Assembly: GCF_000383615.1 (NCBI RefSeq)
Contig: NZ_KB911596.1
Coordinates: 124,001 to 188,000, forward strand
Origin: Streptomyces canus 299MFChir4.1
Lineage (GTDB): Bacteria; Actinomycetota; Actinomycetes; Streptomycetales; Streptomycetaceae
Direction: 5' to 3'
Length of the DNA: 64,000 bases
Every line of letters starts with the position of its first letter. The stretch's first letter is position 1. A program made the translations under genes and the position numbers. Below the pieces are notes generated by a model. That model saw only the letters and a list, made by a program, of their open reading frames with translations, did not search any database and had not been told where the DNA came from. Below, in pieces: positions 17,101 through 25,178 of this stretch.

Positions 17101-17601
17101 ATCACGGGCGACGGCCGCACCGACTTCTTCGCCACGGCCGGCGACGAGTTGTGGGCCTTCACCGGATACCACGGAGCGACGGTCGACCAGGCAGTCCTGC
17201 TGTCCGGTGGGTGGACCAACCGTGACCTGGTGACCGTCATGGACGTCAGCGGAGACGGTGTCGCCGACATGGTCTACCGCACCGATTCGTCCGGGCGCCT
17301 TCTGCTCCGCAAGGGCATCGCCGCGAGCGCGGGAGGGACCGACCTCAACTCCCTGGCCTCCGCCGCGAACTCCTCTGGCAAGACCGACACCGAGTACGGT
17401 GCCTCGGGCTGGTACACCACCGACGTTCCGCTGCTGATGGGGACGCCTGACGCCAACAGCGACGGCATCCCCGACATCTGGGCCGTCGCGGCCAACGGTT
17501 CCGTGAGGTTCCACCCAGGGAGCAAGACCGTGCTGTCGGGCTCGGGCACGCAGGTCATCAACCCGAACACCTACTGGCCGCTTCGGCTCTCCATCGGATG
17601 A
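14140..17601 (+). CDS. Secreted DNRLRE and FG-GAP/VCBS repeat surface protein
   Basis: A 1153-aa exported protein. Residues about 8-28 form a signal/anchor helix after a basic start. An unknown region (40-285) is followed by a Pro/Ser/Thr/Glu-rich linker (about 287-370), a DNRLRE carbohydrate-surface domain (about 407-597), Ig-like segments, then five FG-GAP-like calcium-binding repeats from residue 847 to about 1120 (for example GDITGDGRTDF, DVSGDGVADM, DANSDGIPDI). Such repeats form beta-propellers like integrin heads. In Streptomyces, genes of this make-up commonly sit beside RHS genes; I infer that it helps display or export the divergent RHS toxin. ATG 14140 follows a GAAGGGGAAGGGGAA purine run. 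It lacks a toxin tip and ends just before a terminator. Confidence 0.75.
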   Translation: MTHNRRRLPGRRAGAALLAAAITTIGIVYAGFRLTDEAHNDRARGRSAPTVSESVALTQAARTGKSVEVTAARTARSTTWARPDGQMAKQLYSSPIRAKVDGEWKRIDPNLRRTAQGWEPKATNTRMVFSAGSGERTQERSSRSTTHRVSLVKSAAADTGTPLATLHVGNNGEHTIQLTWPGPIPTPIVDGNRILYPEIFPGGDLVLTADDDGFGQTLVVKNRQAASDPHVQQMTYGLHSNNLSFRLDPLSGMLSAVNLSNDEVAVSPTPLMWDSSGSPAVTDGQVGATAQPTEAESPNPTDSPTETPSDTASPTEEEVESDEQKDTDVEVLPSASDGPGPSVSESPLPSAPAEPTPAPSQTGSGASLSLSALDGPSPDSRGELVKAGLSPGQWTLTPDQDFLSDPATVYPVFIDPSVKKQMQNWTTAYDRHPKATFYNGKGFNKGGTHEARVGFESDTWGTSRSFFNMTFDKDLKGAKITTAKLYLLETYSWSCQARSMSVHLTSAINAHTNWDNAPELHDGNKLTTKSFAHGYKSGCRDAFETFDVRKGAQKRADKGADSITFGMRARDEDSQYAWKKFVADGPEHPPVLELVYNRKPSIVTDSLDLGPDGKCTTTKPYVRMGSGDLTFTAKATDKDKNLDYFDFDLWEMGKWDETGDLLKSTGRITLGRNLGTALSTTNGFATSKLKNGATYSWRVQIFDDAGSTSGWYPKTPCRFVLDTAAPRPPVVTSTDFPNADGSQNGFGSGGEDSKWSDKKFGTAGAFDLRALDKDVLRYEYGYNSPSYSGVVSRVNGTDTTVHAAISDAKPPAAGPNVLYVRTVDAVGNVSEPTKYFFYVTPRDQADKPGDFTGDQFPDMMVVTDEGNLALYPSEATTTDAAKGSGDLNYSMPGAYWPNPDKDPNGNDNLPPYVAAPKGHFKGALITHNGDIYGGDGLQDLVVRVGGKLWVYPSDGYGAVNIDRRQEILLPSSAPSPSTLTQIMAAGDITGDGRTDFFATAGDELWAFTGYHGATVDQAVLLSGGWTNRDLVTVMDVSGDGVADMVYRTDSSGRLLLRKGIAASAGGTDLNSLASAANSSGKTDTEYGASGWYTTDVPLLMGTPDANSDGIPDIWAVAANGSVRFHPGSKTVLSGSGTQVINPNTYWPLRLSIG

Positions 17602-17606
17602 CACAG

Positions 17607-17642
17607 CCGGGCTCCGCTCCCCGCACGGGGCGCGGAGCCCGG
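17607..17642. terminator. Bidirectional terminator
   Basis: CCGGGCTCCGC (17607-17617) pairs perfectly with GCGGAGCCCGG (17632-17642) between the convergent FG-GAP and acyltransferase genes. Confidence 0.8.
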
Positions 17643-17647
17643 AGCCG

Positions 17648-18859
17648 TCAGGATCCGTGTGCCGCGCTCGCCCCAGGCCGGACCCGACCCCGGCGCGAAC
17701 CGTTCGGCCACAACCGAGGCCGCCGCCTCGCCGCCAAGTCCTCGATCCACCCGAATGCCACGATCGCCAGCCCGATCAACGGCCACACCAGGACGAACAT
17801 CCACAACATGTCCGTCGCGTCGAGTGCCGCGACCGCGCGGTCGGTCTGCATGAAGGGGAGGTTGTAGGCCTGGTCGATGATCGGGACCGTGGCCATGATC
17901 AGCAGGTTGTGCCAGAGGTAGATCGTGACGGCGCGGTTGTTGGAGAGGGTGACCAGCTTGTCCCAGCGGGCGAGGCGGCCCGGGAGTTCCTGCCAGGACG
18001 GCGAGTACTGGAGCAGGATCACCACGAACCCGAAGGACCAGGTCGCCTGGGCGAGCGGGATGTCGTTCAGGTCCCAGCCGTCGGGGCCCAGGTGACCGGA
18101 GGCCCACCACAGGGCGAAGGACATCACCAGGACCGATCCGGAGACGGCGAGATAGCGGGGGACCTTCGCCAGCACTCCGTCGTGGTGCGCGAAACCGAGG
18201 ACCCAGCAGCTGCCGTAGATCGCGAAGTCGGTGACCGCGTTGCCGAGTTCGCCGGGGATGGTCACCAGCCCCGTGCCCACCACGGCCGTCAGGGCCAGCG
18301 GGGCCAGCAGGGTCGCCCAGGGCACCTTGCGGAAGGCCCACAGCAGCAAGGGAGACGCCAGCACGAACCACAGATACGCGCGGAGGTACCACAGCGGACC
18401 CACCGCCTGGTCCGCCCACGTGCTCTCCAGCAGGTCCTTCGGGAAGCCGACCTCCCAGGGGTACGGCGGCGCCCCGATCGGGATGACGTAGTTCACCAGC
18501 TCCAGCAGGCCCCAAGTGCCGCTGTGGTCCGGGTCCTCGGACAGTTTCCAGCCGCCCAGGAACATCAGCGGCAGCACCACCGCGCTGAACGCCCAGAGGG
18601 GAGGCAGGAGTCGGCGGATCCTGCCCCTGATCACGCTCAGCGTCGGCCTGTTCAGGGAGCGGGCCATCAGTGAGCCCGCCAGCGCGAACATCACGCCCAT
18701 CGACGGGAACAGGACGGTCAGCCACGCCCAGCCGAAGAGGTGGTAGAGGACGACTCGGACCAGGGCAAGGGAGCGGAGGAGGTCCAGGTAGCGGTCCCGG
18801 CCGGGTGCCTTGGAGGCAGTGACCATCCCCTGCCGGCCCGCCGTGTATTCCTGCGTCAT
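17648..18859 (-). CDS. Acyltransferase family 3 (OafA-like) membrane protein of the mat-type operon
   Basis: A 403-aa polytopic membrane protein of the acyltransferase-3 family, which moves acyl groups (often acetyl or succinyl) onto extracellular glycans. The N-terminal signature RYLDLLRSLALVRVVLYHLFGW has the family's conserved Arg and His; about ten hydrophobic helices follow. ATG 18859 overlaps the preceding deacetylase/glycosyltransferase stop codon by 4 bp (ATGA), so it is the third gene of that operon. The likely job is decorating the exported glycan made by the two upstream genes; the acyl group is unknown. The C-terminus is basic and disordered. Confidence 0.85.
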   Translation of the reverse strand: MTQEYTAGRQGMVTASKAPGRDRYLDLLRSLALVRVVLYHLFGWAWLTVLFPSMGVMFALAGSLMARSLNRPTLSVIRGRIRRLLPPLWAFSAVVLPLMFLGGWKLSEDPDHSGTWGLLELVNYVIPIGAPPYPWEVGFPKDLLESTWADQAVGPLWYLRAYLWFVLASPLLLWAFRKVPWATLLAPLALTAVVGTGLVTIPGELGNAVTDFAIYGSCWVLGFAHHDGVLAKVPRYLAVSGSVLVMSFALWWASGHLGPDGWDLNDIPLAQATWSFGFVVILLQYSPSWQELPGRLARWDKLVTLSNNRAVTIYLWHNLLIMATVPIIDQAYNLPFMQTDRAVAALDATDMLWMFVLVWPLIGLAIVAFGWIEDLAARRRPRLWPNGSRRGRVRPGASAAHGS

Positions 18860-21060
18860 CCGACCGGCCTCCGCTCGTCGCTCTCCCTGCGTGCCTGCTG
18901 CCGCGGTACCGGTCCGCCCGGTGCCTCGACGACTCCCGTGCGGCGCAGCTTCTGCCAGCGCAGGCGGCCTCCGGTGAGGGCCGTGATCCAGGACTGGAGC
19001 AGGACGACGTACATGAGCTGGCGGTAGAGGATCTGCTGCAACGGCAGCGAGATCAGGTGGGTCATGCGTTCCCGGTCGAGGCGGAAGGCGTAGGCGGCGC
19101 AGACCACCTGGATCGCCAGGACGCCCAGCCAGGCCACGATCGTCTTCTCGGTCGGGCCGAACACGACGCCGTAGAGGAGGAACACGTCGATCAGGGGGGC
19201 CAGGAGAGGGGCCACCACCATGAACAGGGAGACCAGAGGGAGGCCGACGCGGCCGAAGCGGCCCGACGGGCCCCGTTCGACCAGAGCGCGCCGGTGCTTC
19301 CAGATCGCCTGCATGGTGCCGTACGACCACCGGTAGCGCTGGGACCAGAGCTGCTGGACGGACTCCGGCGCCTCGGTCCAGGCGCGCGCCTTCTCGGCGT
19401 AGACCACGCGCCAGCCGTCCCGGTGCATGGCCATGGTGATGTCGGTGTCCTCGGCGAGCGTGTCGTCGCTCATGCCGCCGACGCGTTCCAGGGCGGACCG
19501 GCGGAAGGCTCCCACCGCGCCCGGGATCGTCGGCATGCAGCGCAGGACGTCGTACATCCGGCGGTCGAGGTTGAAGCCCATCACGTACTCGATGTGCTGC
19601 CAAGCGCCGATCAGCGAGTCCCGGTTGCCGACCTTCGCGTTGCCGGCCACGGCTCCCACGCGCGGGTCGCCGAAGGGCTGGACCAACTCCCGTACGGTGG
19701 ACGGCTCGAAGACCGTGTCGCCGTCCATCATCACGATGATGTCGTGACGGGCGTTCGCCAGACCGCGGTTCAGCGCGGCCGGCTTGCCCGCGTTGAGCTG
19801 GCGTACGACCCGGACGTTCGGCAGGCCCATCGCCTCGACGATCCGGGCGGTGCCGTCGCTCGAACCGTCGTCGATGACGAGCACCTCGATGGGATGCTCG
19901 CTCGCCATCAGGGAACGCACGGTGTTCTCGATGCACTTGGCCTCGTTGTACGCCGGGACCAGCACCGACACCGGCTGGGTGACCGGCGCTCCCCAGCGGA
20001 AGTCCTTGCGGCGCACCCGGCGGGCGTGGATGCCCGAGAGCAGCAGCATCAGGACGAAGCGGCCGATGACCAGGGAGCCGATGATCGAGAGCCCGACGAC
20101 GAGGACGTCGGTGATGTGCTCGGAGGCCTGGACCAGGAAGATCCACGCCTTGCCCTTCCACAGTTCGGGTCCGGCGACCGCGGTGTGCGCGGTGGGCGCG
20201 TCGAGGGCCTCGGTGAGGTTGTCGAACGCGTAGCCCTTGTCCCTCATCTCGGGCAGGAACCGGTCGAGCGCCTGGACCGTCTGGTGGCGGTCGCCGCCGG
20301 AGTCATGCATGAGCACGACCGCGCCCTTGCCGCTCTTCGGCGTGGCGTTGCGGATGATCTGGCGGACGCCGGGCTTCTGCCAGTCCTCGCTGTCGGTGTT
20401 GTTGACGACCGTGATGTAGCCGCGGGTGCCGATGTACTCGGTGACCGGCCAGGACCTGTCGTCCATGGCGTCGGCGAAGGAGGAGTACGGCGGGCGGAAG
20501 AGCGAGGTGCGGATACCGGCCGCGCCGGCGAGCGCGAGCTGGTTCTGGGAGAGCTCCCAGTCGATGCGCTTCTTCGACTGGAAGGACAGGTCGGGGTGGT
20601 TGAAGGTGTGCAGGCCGATCTCGTGGCCCTCGTCGACCATGCGCTTGACCAGGTCCGGGTAGCGGGAGGCCATGGTGCCGGTGACGAAGAAGACCGCGTG
20701 CGCGTGGTGCTTCTTCAGGACGTCCAGGACCTTGGGGGTCCAGGTCGGGTCGGGGCCGTCGTCGAAGGTGAGGACGAGCCGGTGGTCGGGCACCTTCAGG
20801 CTGGTGGCGCGTCCGCCGCGGGTGTCGATCACCGGGCCGCCGTCGAGGATTCTCTCCGGCACCTTGTCGGTGGCGGCCTCGGCCCGGATGCGGTGGTCGG
20901 CGAGGATCTCGCTGTGGACGTAGCCGCGCAGCATCAGCATCGCCATGAGGGCGACGAGGACGAGTACGGGCAGTAGCAGGCGCATGGGCAGGCGCCGGCG
21001 CCTGGAGCCGTCGGGGGCTCCTGGTGCGGCTGCCCCTGGGCGGCGGGTGCGGGTTGCCAT
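18856..21060 (-). CDS. matB: Bifunctional polysaccharide deacetylase / GT2 glycan synthase (MatB-like)
   Basis: A 734-aa fusion. An N-terminal membrane helix (about 25-45) leads to an external NodB-type deacetylase domain (about 85-290; motif TFDDGPD near 93-99 and HTFNH near 152-156). A second membrane helix then leads to a processive GT2 synthase (about 356-620; VPAYNE, DGD near 445, ED near 533, QRYRW near 571) and C-terminal helices. This is the architecture of MatB, which with MatA makes a PNAG-like beta-1,6-GlcNAc polymer for hyphal aggregation in Streptomyces. Start overlaps matA's stop (TGATG). Fusion of deacetylase and synthase lets polymerisation and N-deacetylation act together. 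The gene symbol is inferred from architecture and remembered synteny. Confidence 0.85.
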   Translation of the reverse strand: MATRTRRPGAAAPGAPDGSRRRRLPMRLLLPVLVLVALMAMLMLRGYVHSEILADHRIRAEAATDKVPERILDGGPVIDTRGGRATSLKVPDHRLVLTFDDGPDPTWTPKVLDVLKKHHAHAVFFVTGTMASRYPDLVKRMVDEGHEIGLHTFNHPDLSFQSKKRIDWELSQNQLALAGAAGIRTSLFRPPYSSFADAMDDRSWPVTEYIGTRGYITVVNNTDSEDWQKPGVRQIIRNATPKSGKGAVVLMHDSGGDRHQTVQALDRFLPEMRDKGYAFDNLTEALDAPTAHTAVAGPELWKGKAWIFLVQASEHITDVLVVGLSIIGSLVIGRFVLMLLLSGIHARRVRRKDFRWGAPVTQPVSVLVPAYNEAKCIENTVRSLMASEHPIEVLVIDDGSSDGTARIVEAMGLPNVRVVRQLNAGKPAALNRGLANARHDIIVMMDGDTVFEPSTVRELVQPFGDPRVGAVAGNAKVGNRDSLIGAWQHIEYVMGFNLDRRMYDVLRCMPTIPGAVGAFRRSALERVGGMSDDTLAEDTDITMAMHRDGWRVVYAEKARAWTEAPESVQQLWSQRYRWSYGTMQAIWKHRRALVERGPSGRFGRVGLPLVSLFMVVAPLLAPLIDVFLLYGVVFGPTEKTIVAWLGVLAIQVVCAAYAFRLDRERMTHLISLPLQQILYRQLMYVVLLQSWITALTGGRLRWQKLRRTGVVEAPGGPVPRQQARRESDERRPVG

Positions 21061-22241
21061 CAGAGGATGTGCTCCGGGGACGTGGAGGAGAGCGGGGCGC
21101 CGGCAAGCACGGGAGCGGGGGTGGCGGACGGCTCCGACGCGACCGGCGGGGTGCCGGTGGTCTCCGACGCGATGGGCGAGGGGGTGGCCGGGCCCTCGGC
21201 GACCGTGCCGGGTCCGGCGCTGTCACCGCCCGTGGTCTGGGTCGGGGCGACCGAGGGGTCGGGGCTCGTGGTGACGGGCGGGGTGACCGACGGGCTGGGC
21301 GGCGGGGTCACCGACTGCGTCGGCTGTGTCGACGGATCGGCGCTGACCGACGGGTTGCCGCCCGGCTGGGTGGCGGTGGCCGACGGATCGGCGGAGGTCC
21401 CCGCCTTGCCGGGGCTGACGGTGGCGCCGGGCGCGGTGCCGCTGACTCCAGGAACCGGTGTCGCCCCGCCGCCGACCGTCGGGGTGGTCCCGGGGATCAC
21501 CCCAGCACCCGCGGAGGGCGCGGTGGACTCGGCCGGCAACGGGCTGGTGTCGACCTTGCCTGCCGGGGCATCGTCCTTCGGGCCGGTCATGGGGAGCCAG
21601 GGTGCGTTGGAGTTGCCGGACAGCAGGGTGACGACGATGACGACGGCGTAGACCGCGCAGGCCAGACCGACGGCGATGCCGATCCGGCGGAAGCGTCGGC
21701 TGCGGCGGCCGGACTCGTCGACGAAGACCGGGCCGTCGGAAGCCTCGGTCGCGCCGTCCCCGCCGGGGCGGCCCTCGATGCGGTCGTCGCCGCTCACGCT
21801 GATCGCGTCGAGCTGGACGGTCACCTCGTGCGGGTCGTGGGTGCCCTCGTCACCGCTGCCGGACTCGTCCCAGGGGTCGCGTACGACGGTTCTGCGGCCG
21901 GGCGGCTCCGGGAGGTCCCCGTCGCGGTCCGCCCTCGGGGCTCCCGGGAAGTCCCGGGCGCCGCTCTTGCCCGTGCTTCCCGCGCTTGCCGCGCTTCCTG
22001 GCTTTCCAGGCTTTCCCGCCGGCATCTCGGTGCGGTCGGCCGTCGGCTCGGGGCCTTCGGTGCCGACCGAGCCGGAGAGTCCCGCGGGCGGGGCATCGGC
22101 TGAGCCGAATACTCCCGTCGCTCCGGTCTCCGGGAACGTCTGGGTGGCGCCCCCCGTCGTCAGCATGTCCTGGGTGCCTGATGCAACCTCGGGCCATTCC
22201 GGTTGGGCGTCTTCTCGCCACTTTTTCACGCGCACGCACAT
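21060..22241 (-). CDS. matA: MatA-like single-pass membrane protein with long Pro/Thr/Val-rich outer part
   Basis: About 390 aa. An acidic, Pro-rich cytoplasmic N-terminal half is followed by a basic stop-transfer region (SRRFRRIGIAVGL) with one membrane helix near residue 175-195, then a low-complexity extracellular tail rich in Pro, Thr, Ser, Gly and Val. No enzyme motif is seen. Order and one-base overlap with the bifunctional synthase match matA, needed together with matB for the aggregation glycan in S. lividans. ATG 22241 is the listed start; GTG 22235 is attractive because GGGGGG is six bases upstream. A role as scaffold or export partner is inference. Confidence 0.65.
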   Translation of the reverse strand: MCVRVKKWREDAQPEWPEVASGTQDMLTTGGATQTFPETGATGVFGSADAPPAGLSGSVGTEGPEPTADRTEMPAGKPGKPGSAASAGSTGKSGARDFPGAPRADRDGDLPEPPGRRTVVRDPWDESGSGDEGTHDPHEVTVQLDAISVSGDDRIEGRPGGDGATEASDGPVFVDESGRRSRRFRRIGIAVGLACAVYAVVIVVTLLSGNSNAPWLPMTGPKDDAPAGKVDTSPLPAESTAPSAGAGVIPGTTPTVGGGATPVPGVSGTAPGATVSPGKAGTSADPSATATQPGGNPSVSADPSTQPTQSVTPPPSPSVTPPVTTSPDPSVAPTQTTGGDSAGPGTVAEGPATPSPIASETTGTPPVASEPSATPAPVLAGAPLSSTSPEHIL

Positions 22242-22386
22242 CCCCCCACGGGCTGATCTGGGCGCGCTGTCGACCTTGAGCACACGTCGGCCGAACCGGG
22301 CCCCCACCCGGTCCGAGCGCCCCCTTTACCACACCGTGCTCAGGCGCCGAATGTATCGCACGCGAAGGATGTGTGTTTGCCACGTG

Positions 22387-23382
22387 TCATTTGTGGATGT
22401 TCATAACGGCCTCATCGGTGGCTGGAACCCATCCATCGGAGGGTCGGCGAAGCCAGTCATGTTCGACGGACAGTTCGATTGCGGCACGCCGGAGAGCATC
22501 GAAGGCGGGGTGCACCAGACCCTTGCGCCACACGAGGGACACCGGCGACAGCGGTACCGGGTCGACCAGCGGACGCAGCACGGTGGCGGGCATGGCCGGG
22601 AAATCCACGACCGCGAGAATCGGGTTCCGGGTCTTCGCCATGATCCGCTGGAACTCCTCGTCGCCGACCGCGAGCGGGGCCGGCGGGGCGATCCGGATGC
22701 CCCGTCCTTCGAACAGCCGACGAGCGAGATCGGTCCATTCCGGAGTGCGCGGATTTCCGGCCCCCGCGTACACGGTTTCACCCTCCAGGGCGGCGAGCGG
22801 GACCCGCTCCAGCGCGGCCAGCCGGTGATCCTCGGGGAGGACGACGGCCATGGGCTCGTAGCGCACGGGCTGGTGGTCGAGACCCGACCGCAGCGCCGGG
22901 TCCACACCGGCGAACCGGCCGAAGGACGCGTCGAGGCGACCGGTCAGCAACTGCGCCGCCGCGCCCGTCAGCCCGCTCTCGTAGCGGGCCATCAGCTCCT
23001 GGTCAGGGGCGAGTTCCCGGGCGCGCAGCAGCACGGCGCGGGCGGTGGCCTGGTCGGGGAAGTTCAGGTCCACGAGCAGGGGGCGGGCCTGCGCGAAGGC
23101 GGCGAGCAGCTCGTCCTGGGCGTCCAGGGCCCGGCGGGCGTACGGCACCAGCCGCTCGCCGTCGGCGGTCAGTGTCACCTGCCGGGTGGTGCGCACGAAC
23201 AGCTCCGCGCCCAACTCCCGCTCCAGTCGCCGCACATCGCGGCTGAGCGCCTGCTGGGCGACGTAGAGCCGGGCCGCCGCGCGCGTGAAGTGGAGCTCGT
23301 CGGCGACGACGACGAAGGCGCGCAGGAGACGGGGGTCGAGGTGGTGGGGGCGAGGGCCGGGACTCGGGCTGGGCACGGACAT
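22387..23382 (-). CDS. LysR-family transcriptional regulator
   Basis: A 331-aa regulator with an N-terminal winged helix-turn-helix (about 20-75: LLRAFVVVADELHFTRAAARL then QALSRDVRRLE) and a C-terminal ligand-binding fold. It is transcribed divergently from an MFS transporter gene 83 bp away, the usual arrangement in which the LysR protein controls the neighbour and itself. The shared gap contains CAACAC (23395-23400) and GTGTTG (23426-23431) as a spaced inverted pair, a possible binding site. The effector is unknown. Confidence 0.9.
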   Translation of the reverse strand: MSVPSPSPGPRPHHLDPRLLRAFVVVADELHFTRAAARLYVAQQALSRDVRRLERELGAELFVRTTRQVTLTADGERLVPYARRALDAQDELLAAFAQARPLLVDLNFPDQATARAVLLRARELAPDQELMARYESGLTGAAAQLLTGRLDASFGRFAGVDPALRSGLDHQPVRYEPMAVVLPEDHRLAALERVPLAALEGETVYAGAGNPRTPEWTDLARRLFEGRGIRIAPPAPLAVGDEEFQRIMAKTRNPILAVVDFPAMPATVLRPLVDPVPLSPVSLVWRKGLVHPAFDALRRAAIELSVEHDWLRRPSDGWVPATDEAVMNIHK

Positions 23383-23465
23383 CGGGCGAACTTACAACAC
23401 AGGTGCGTGAATCGGCGCCGAGCAGGTGTTGGACCCCTTGATCGCCCTCACGCGACGGTAGGAGC

Positions 23466-24806
23466 ATGCCGCAACCGAACCGACCGATGTTCACCACGAC
23501 CGCGGACGCGCTCGTCATCGTCGACTTCAGTCCACGAGGCCCGGGAGGTCCAGGAGGCCCAGGAGGCACGCGTGGTCCGCGCGCCTCGCGCTCCCCCCGT
23601 TGTCGCCGCGCACTCGGCCCCTACCGCCGTCTTCTCGCCACCCCCGGAGCCCGCACGTTCACCATCGGGAATCTTCTCGCCCGGCTTCCGATGGGCATGT
23701 TCAGCGTCAGCGCGGTCGTCATGATCGCGGGGACGCGTGGGTCGTACGCCCTCGCCGGCGCCGTCACCGCGGCCGGTCTCGGGGCCACCGCGGTGGTCGC
23801 CCCGTGGACCGCGCGGCTCGTCGACCGATACGGACAGGCCAAGATCGCCGTACCGGCCACGGCACTCGCCGCGCTGGGTTCGCTGGCGCTGCTGCTGTGC
23901 GTCCGCCTCGGCGCCCCGGCCTGGACGCTCTTCGTGTCGTACGCCGCCACCGCCACGACCCCCAACCTCGGAGGCATGTCCCGGGCCCGCTGGGCCCACC
24001 TCCTCCACGGCGACGAGAGCTCGCTGCATGTCGCGAACTCCTTCGAGCAGGCCGTGGACGAGGCGTGCTTCATGGTCGGGCCGGTCCTCGCGGCCTTCCT
24101 GTGCACGGCGTTCTTCCCGGAGGCGGGCACGCTGACCGGGGTGGTGCTGCTGGTGACGGGCGTGCTGGTGTTCACGGCACAGCGCTCGACGGAGCCGCCG
24201 GTGCGGGGGTACGGCCCCTCGAAGGCGCCCTTCCGCGTGCCCGGCATCCCTCCCCTCCTCGCCGTCTGCCTCGCGATGGGCGCCGTGTTCGGCTCCATGG
24301 AGGTGGTCACCATCGCGTTCGCCGACGCGCAGGGACACCGCTCGGCGGCCGGGATCGTGCTGGCGCTCCAGGCGGGCGGTTCGTGTGCGGCGGGGCTGGT
24401 GTACGGGGCGACCCGGAGGGCGGGGTCGGGGTCGGGGTCGGCCGAGGACCGGTACGTGTGGTGCATAGCCGCCATGACGGCCCTGCTGACGCTGCCCCTG
24501 CTGGCCGCCTCCCTCACGGGCTCCCTGCCCGTCCTGGCGGCCGCGCTGCTGATCGCCGGGATGGCGACCGCCCCGACGATGGTCACCGGCATGACCCTGG
24601 TCCAGCGACGCACCCCGCCCGGCCGCCTCAACGAGGGCATGACCCTCGCCGTGACCGGCCTGCTCGGCGGAATCGCCTGCGGCAGCGCGGCCGGCGGCTG
24701 GACGGTGGAGCACGTTTCGCCGGTGGCGGGCTACGGCGTCCCGGTCACGGCGGCCGCGGCAGCCCTGATGACCGCCCTCACGTGGACGAGGCCGACGAGG
24801 ACCTGA
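23466..24806 (+). CDS. MFS transporter
   Basis: A 446-aa major facilitator with about 12 hydrophobic segments starting near residue 58. The cycle of loops includes VDRYGQAK near residue 120, equivalent to the family's GxxxDRxGRK-type motif. The first 55 residues are an unusual soluble extension with a collagen-like GPGGPGGPGG run encoded by 9-bp repeats (about 23539-23565), then Arg-rich sequence. The ATG at 23466 has the motif GGTAGGAG 2 bases upstream, so an internal start might be used, but no good Met exists between residue 8 and the first helix. It is likely an efflux pump controlled by the divergent LysR gene. Substrate unknown. Confidence 0.85.
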   Translation: MPQPNRPMFTTTADALVIVDFSPRGPGGPGGPGGTRGPRASRSPRCRRALGPYRRLLATPGARTFTIGNLLARLPMGMFSVSAVVMIAGTRGSYALAGAVTAAGLGATAVVAPWTARLVDRYGQAKIAVPATALAALGSLALLLCVRLGAPAWTLFVSYAATATTPNLGGMSRARWAHLLHGDESSLHVANSFEQAVDEACFMVGPVLAAFLCTAFFPEAGTLTGVVLLVTGVLVFTAQRSTEPPVRGYGPSKAPFRVPGIPPLLAVCLAMGAVFGSMEVVTIAFADAQGHRSAAGIVLALQAGGSCAAGLVYGATRRAGSGSGSAEDRYVWCIAAMTALLTLPLLAASLTGSLPVLAAALLIAGMATAPTMVTGMTLVQRRTPPGRLNEGMTLAVTGLLGGIACGSAAGGWTVEHVSPVAGYGVPVTAAAAALMTALTWTRPTRT

Positions 24807-25012
24807 CCCGCATCACCGACCCCGGCACGACCGGCAACTGGACGAGGCAGCGCCCGTCGCCCGCGGCGGCGTACGACATCCCGGCCCCCTCAGCCCCGAC
24901 AGCACCGACGACCGCTCGCCCGTGGCCGAGCCCCGAAGACATGACCGCCTCGCCTACGTCAGCACAACCAGCGAGCGGGCGAGGCAGCACCCACCCTCCC
25001 CACCCCCAATCA

Positions 25013-25026
25013 TCGAATCGCTTCAC
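25013..25026. promoter_or_regulatory. Degenerate LacI-type operator candidate
   Basis: TCGAATCGCTTCAC matches the perfect palindrome at 25081-25094 in 11 of 14 positions. It lies 68 bp upstream of it, a spacing compatible with looping or with flanking a promoter. Confidence 0.4.
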
Positions 25027-25080
25027 CCGATCCTGCACAACCCATTGACGACCTTCAAAGCCGCCACATACGTTCCTTCG

Positions 25081-25094
25081 TCGAAGCGCTTCGA
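25081..25094. promoter_or_regulatory. LacI-family operator candidate
   Basis: TCGAAGCGCTTCGA is a perfect 14-bp palindrome with the central CG typical of LacI-family sites. It lies 85 bp before the binding-protein start. The LacI gene at the end of the same operon is the obvious regulator. Confidence 0.7.
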
Positions 25095-25096
25095 CA

Positions 25097-25129
25097 GGGG
25101 TCGTCGAATCGAGTCGAATCGACGACCCC
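25097..25129. promoter_or_regulatory. Inverted repeat in the 5' leader of the xyloside operon
   Basis: GGGGTCGTCGA (25097-25107) and TCGACGACCCC (25119-25129) are perfect complements around an 11-nt centre containing TCGAATCGA-like sequence. It could be a second operator or a leader hairpin. Confidence 0.5.
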
Positions 25130-25178
25130 TGCGCGGCGCCCGGCCCGGAGCAACCATCCGACTCCCCGGAGGTACGGG

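Larger units (their letters stand above)
24807..25178. promoter_or_regulatory. Intergenic region upstream of the xyloside operon
   Basis: This 372-bp stretch holds no supported gene. Its 3' half carries the operon's control region: two LacI-type operator candidates (25013-25026 and 25081-25094), and an inverted repeat (25097-25129) just before the ribosome-binding site GGAGG of the first gene. TTGACG at 25045 could be a -35 element between the two operators. Confidence 0.6.

Noticed and set aside
19057..20976. 639-aa plus-strand frame opposite matB
   Set aside because: Antisense shadow of a gene with intact deacetylase and GT2 motifs; His/Asp/Val-rich composition is typical of such shadows.
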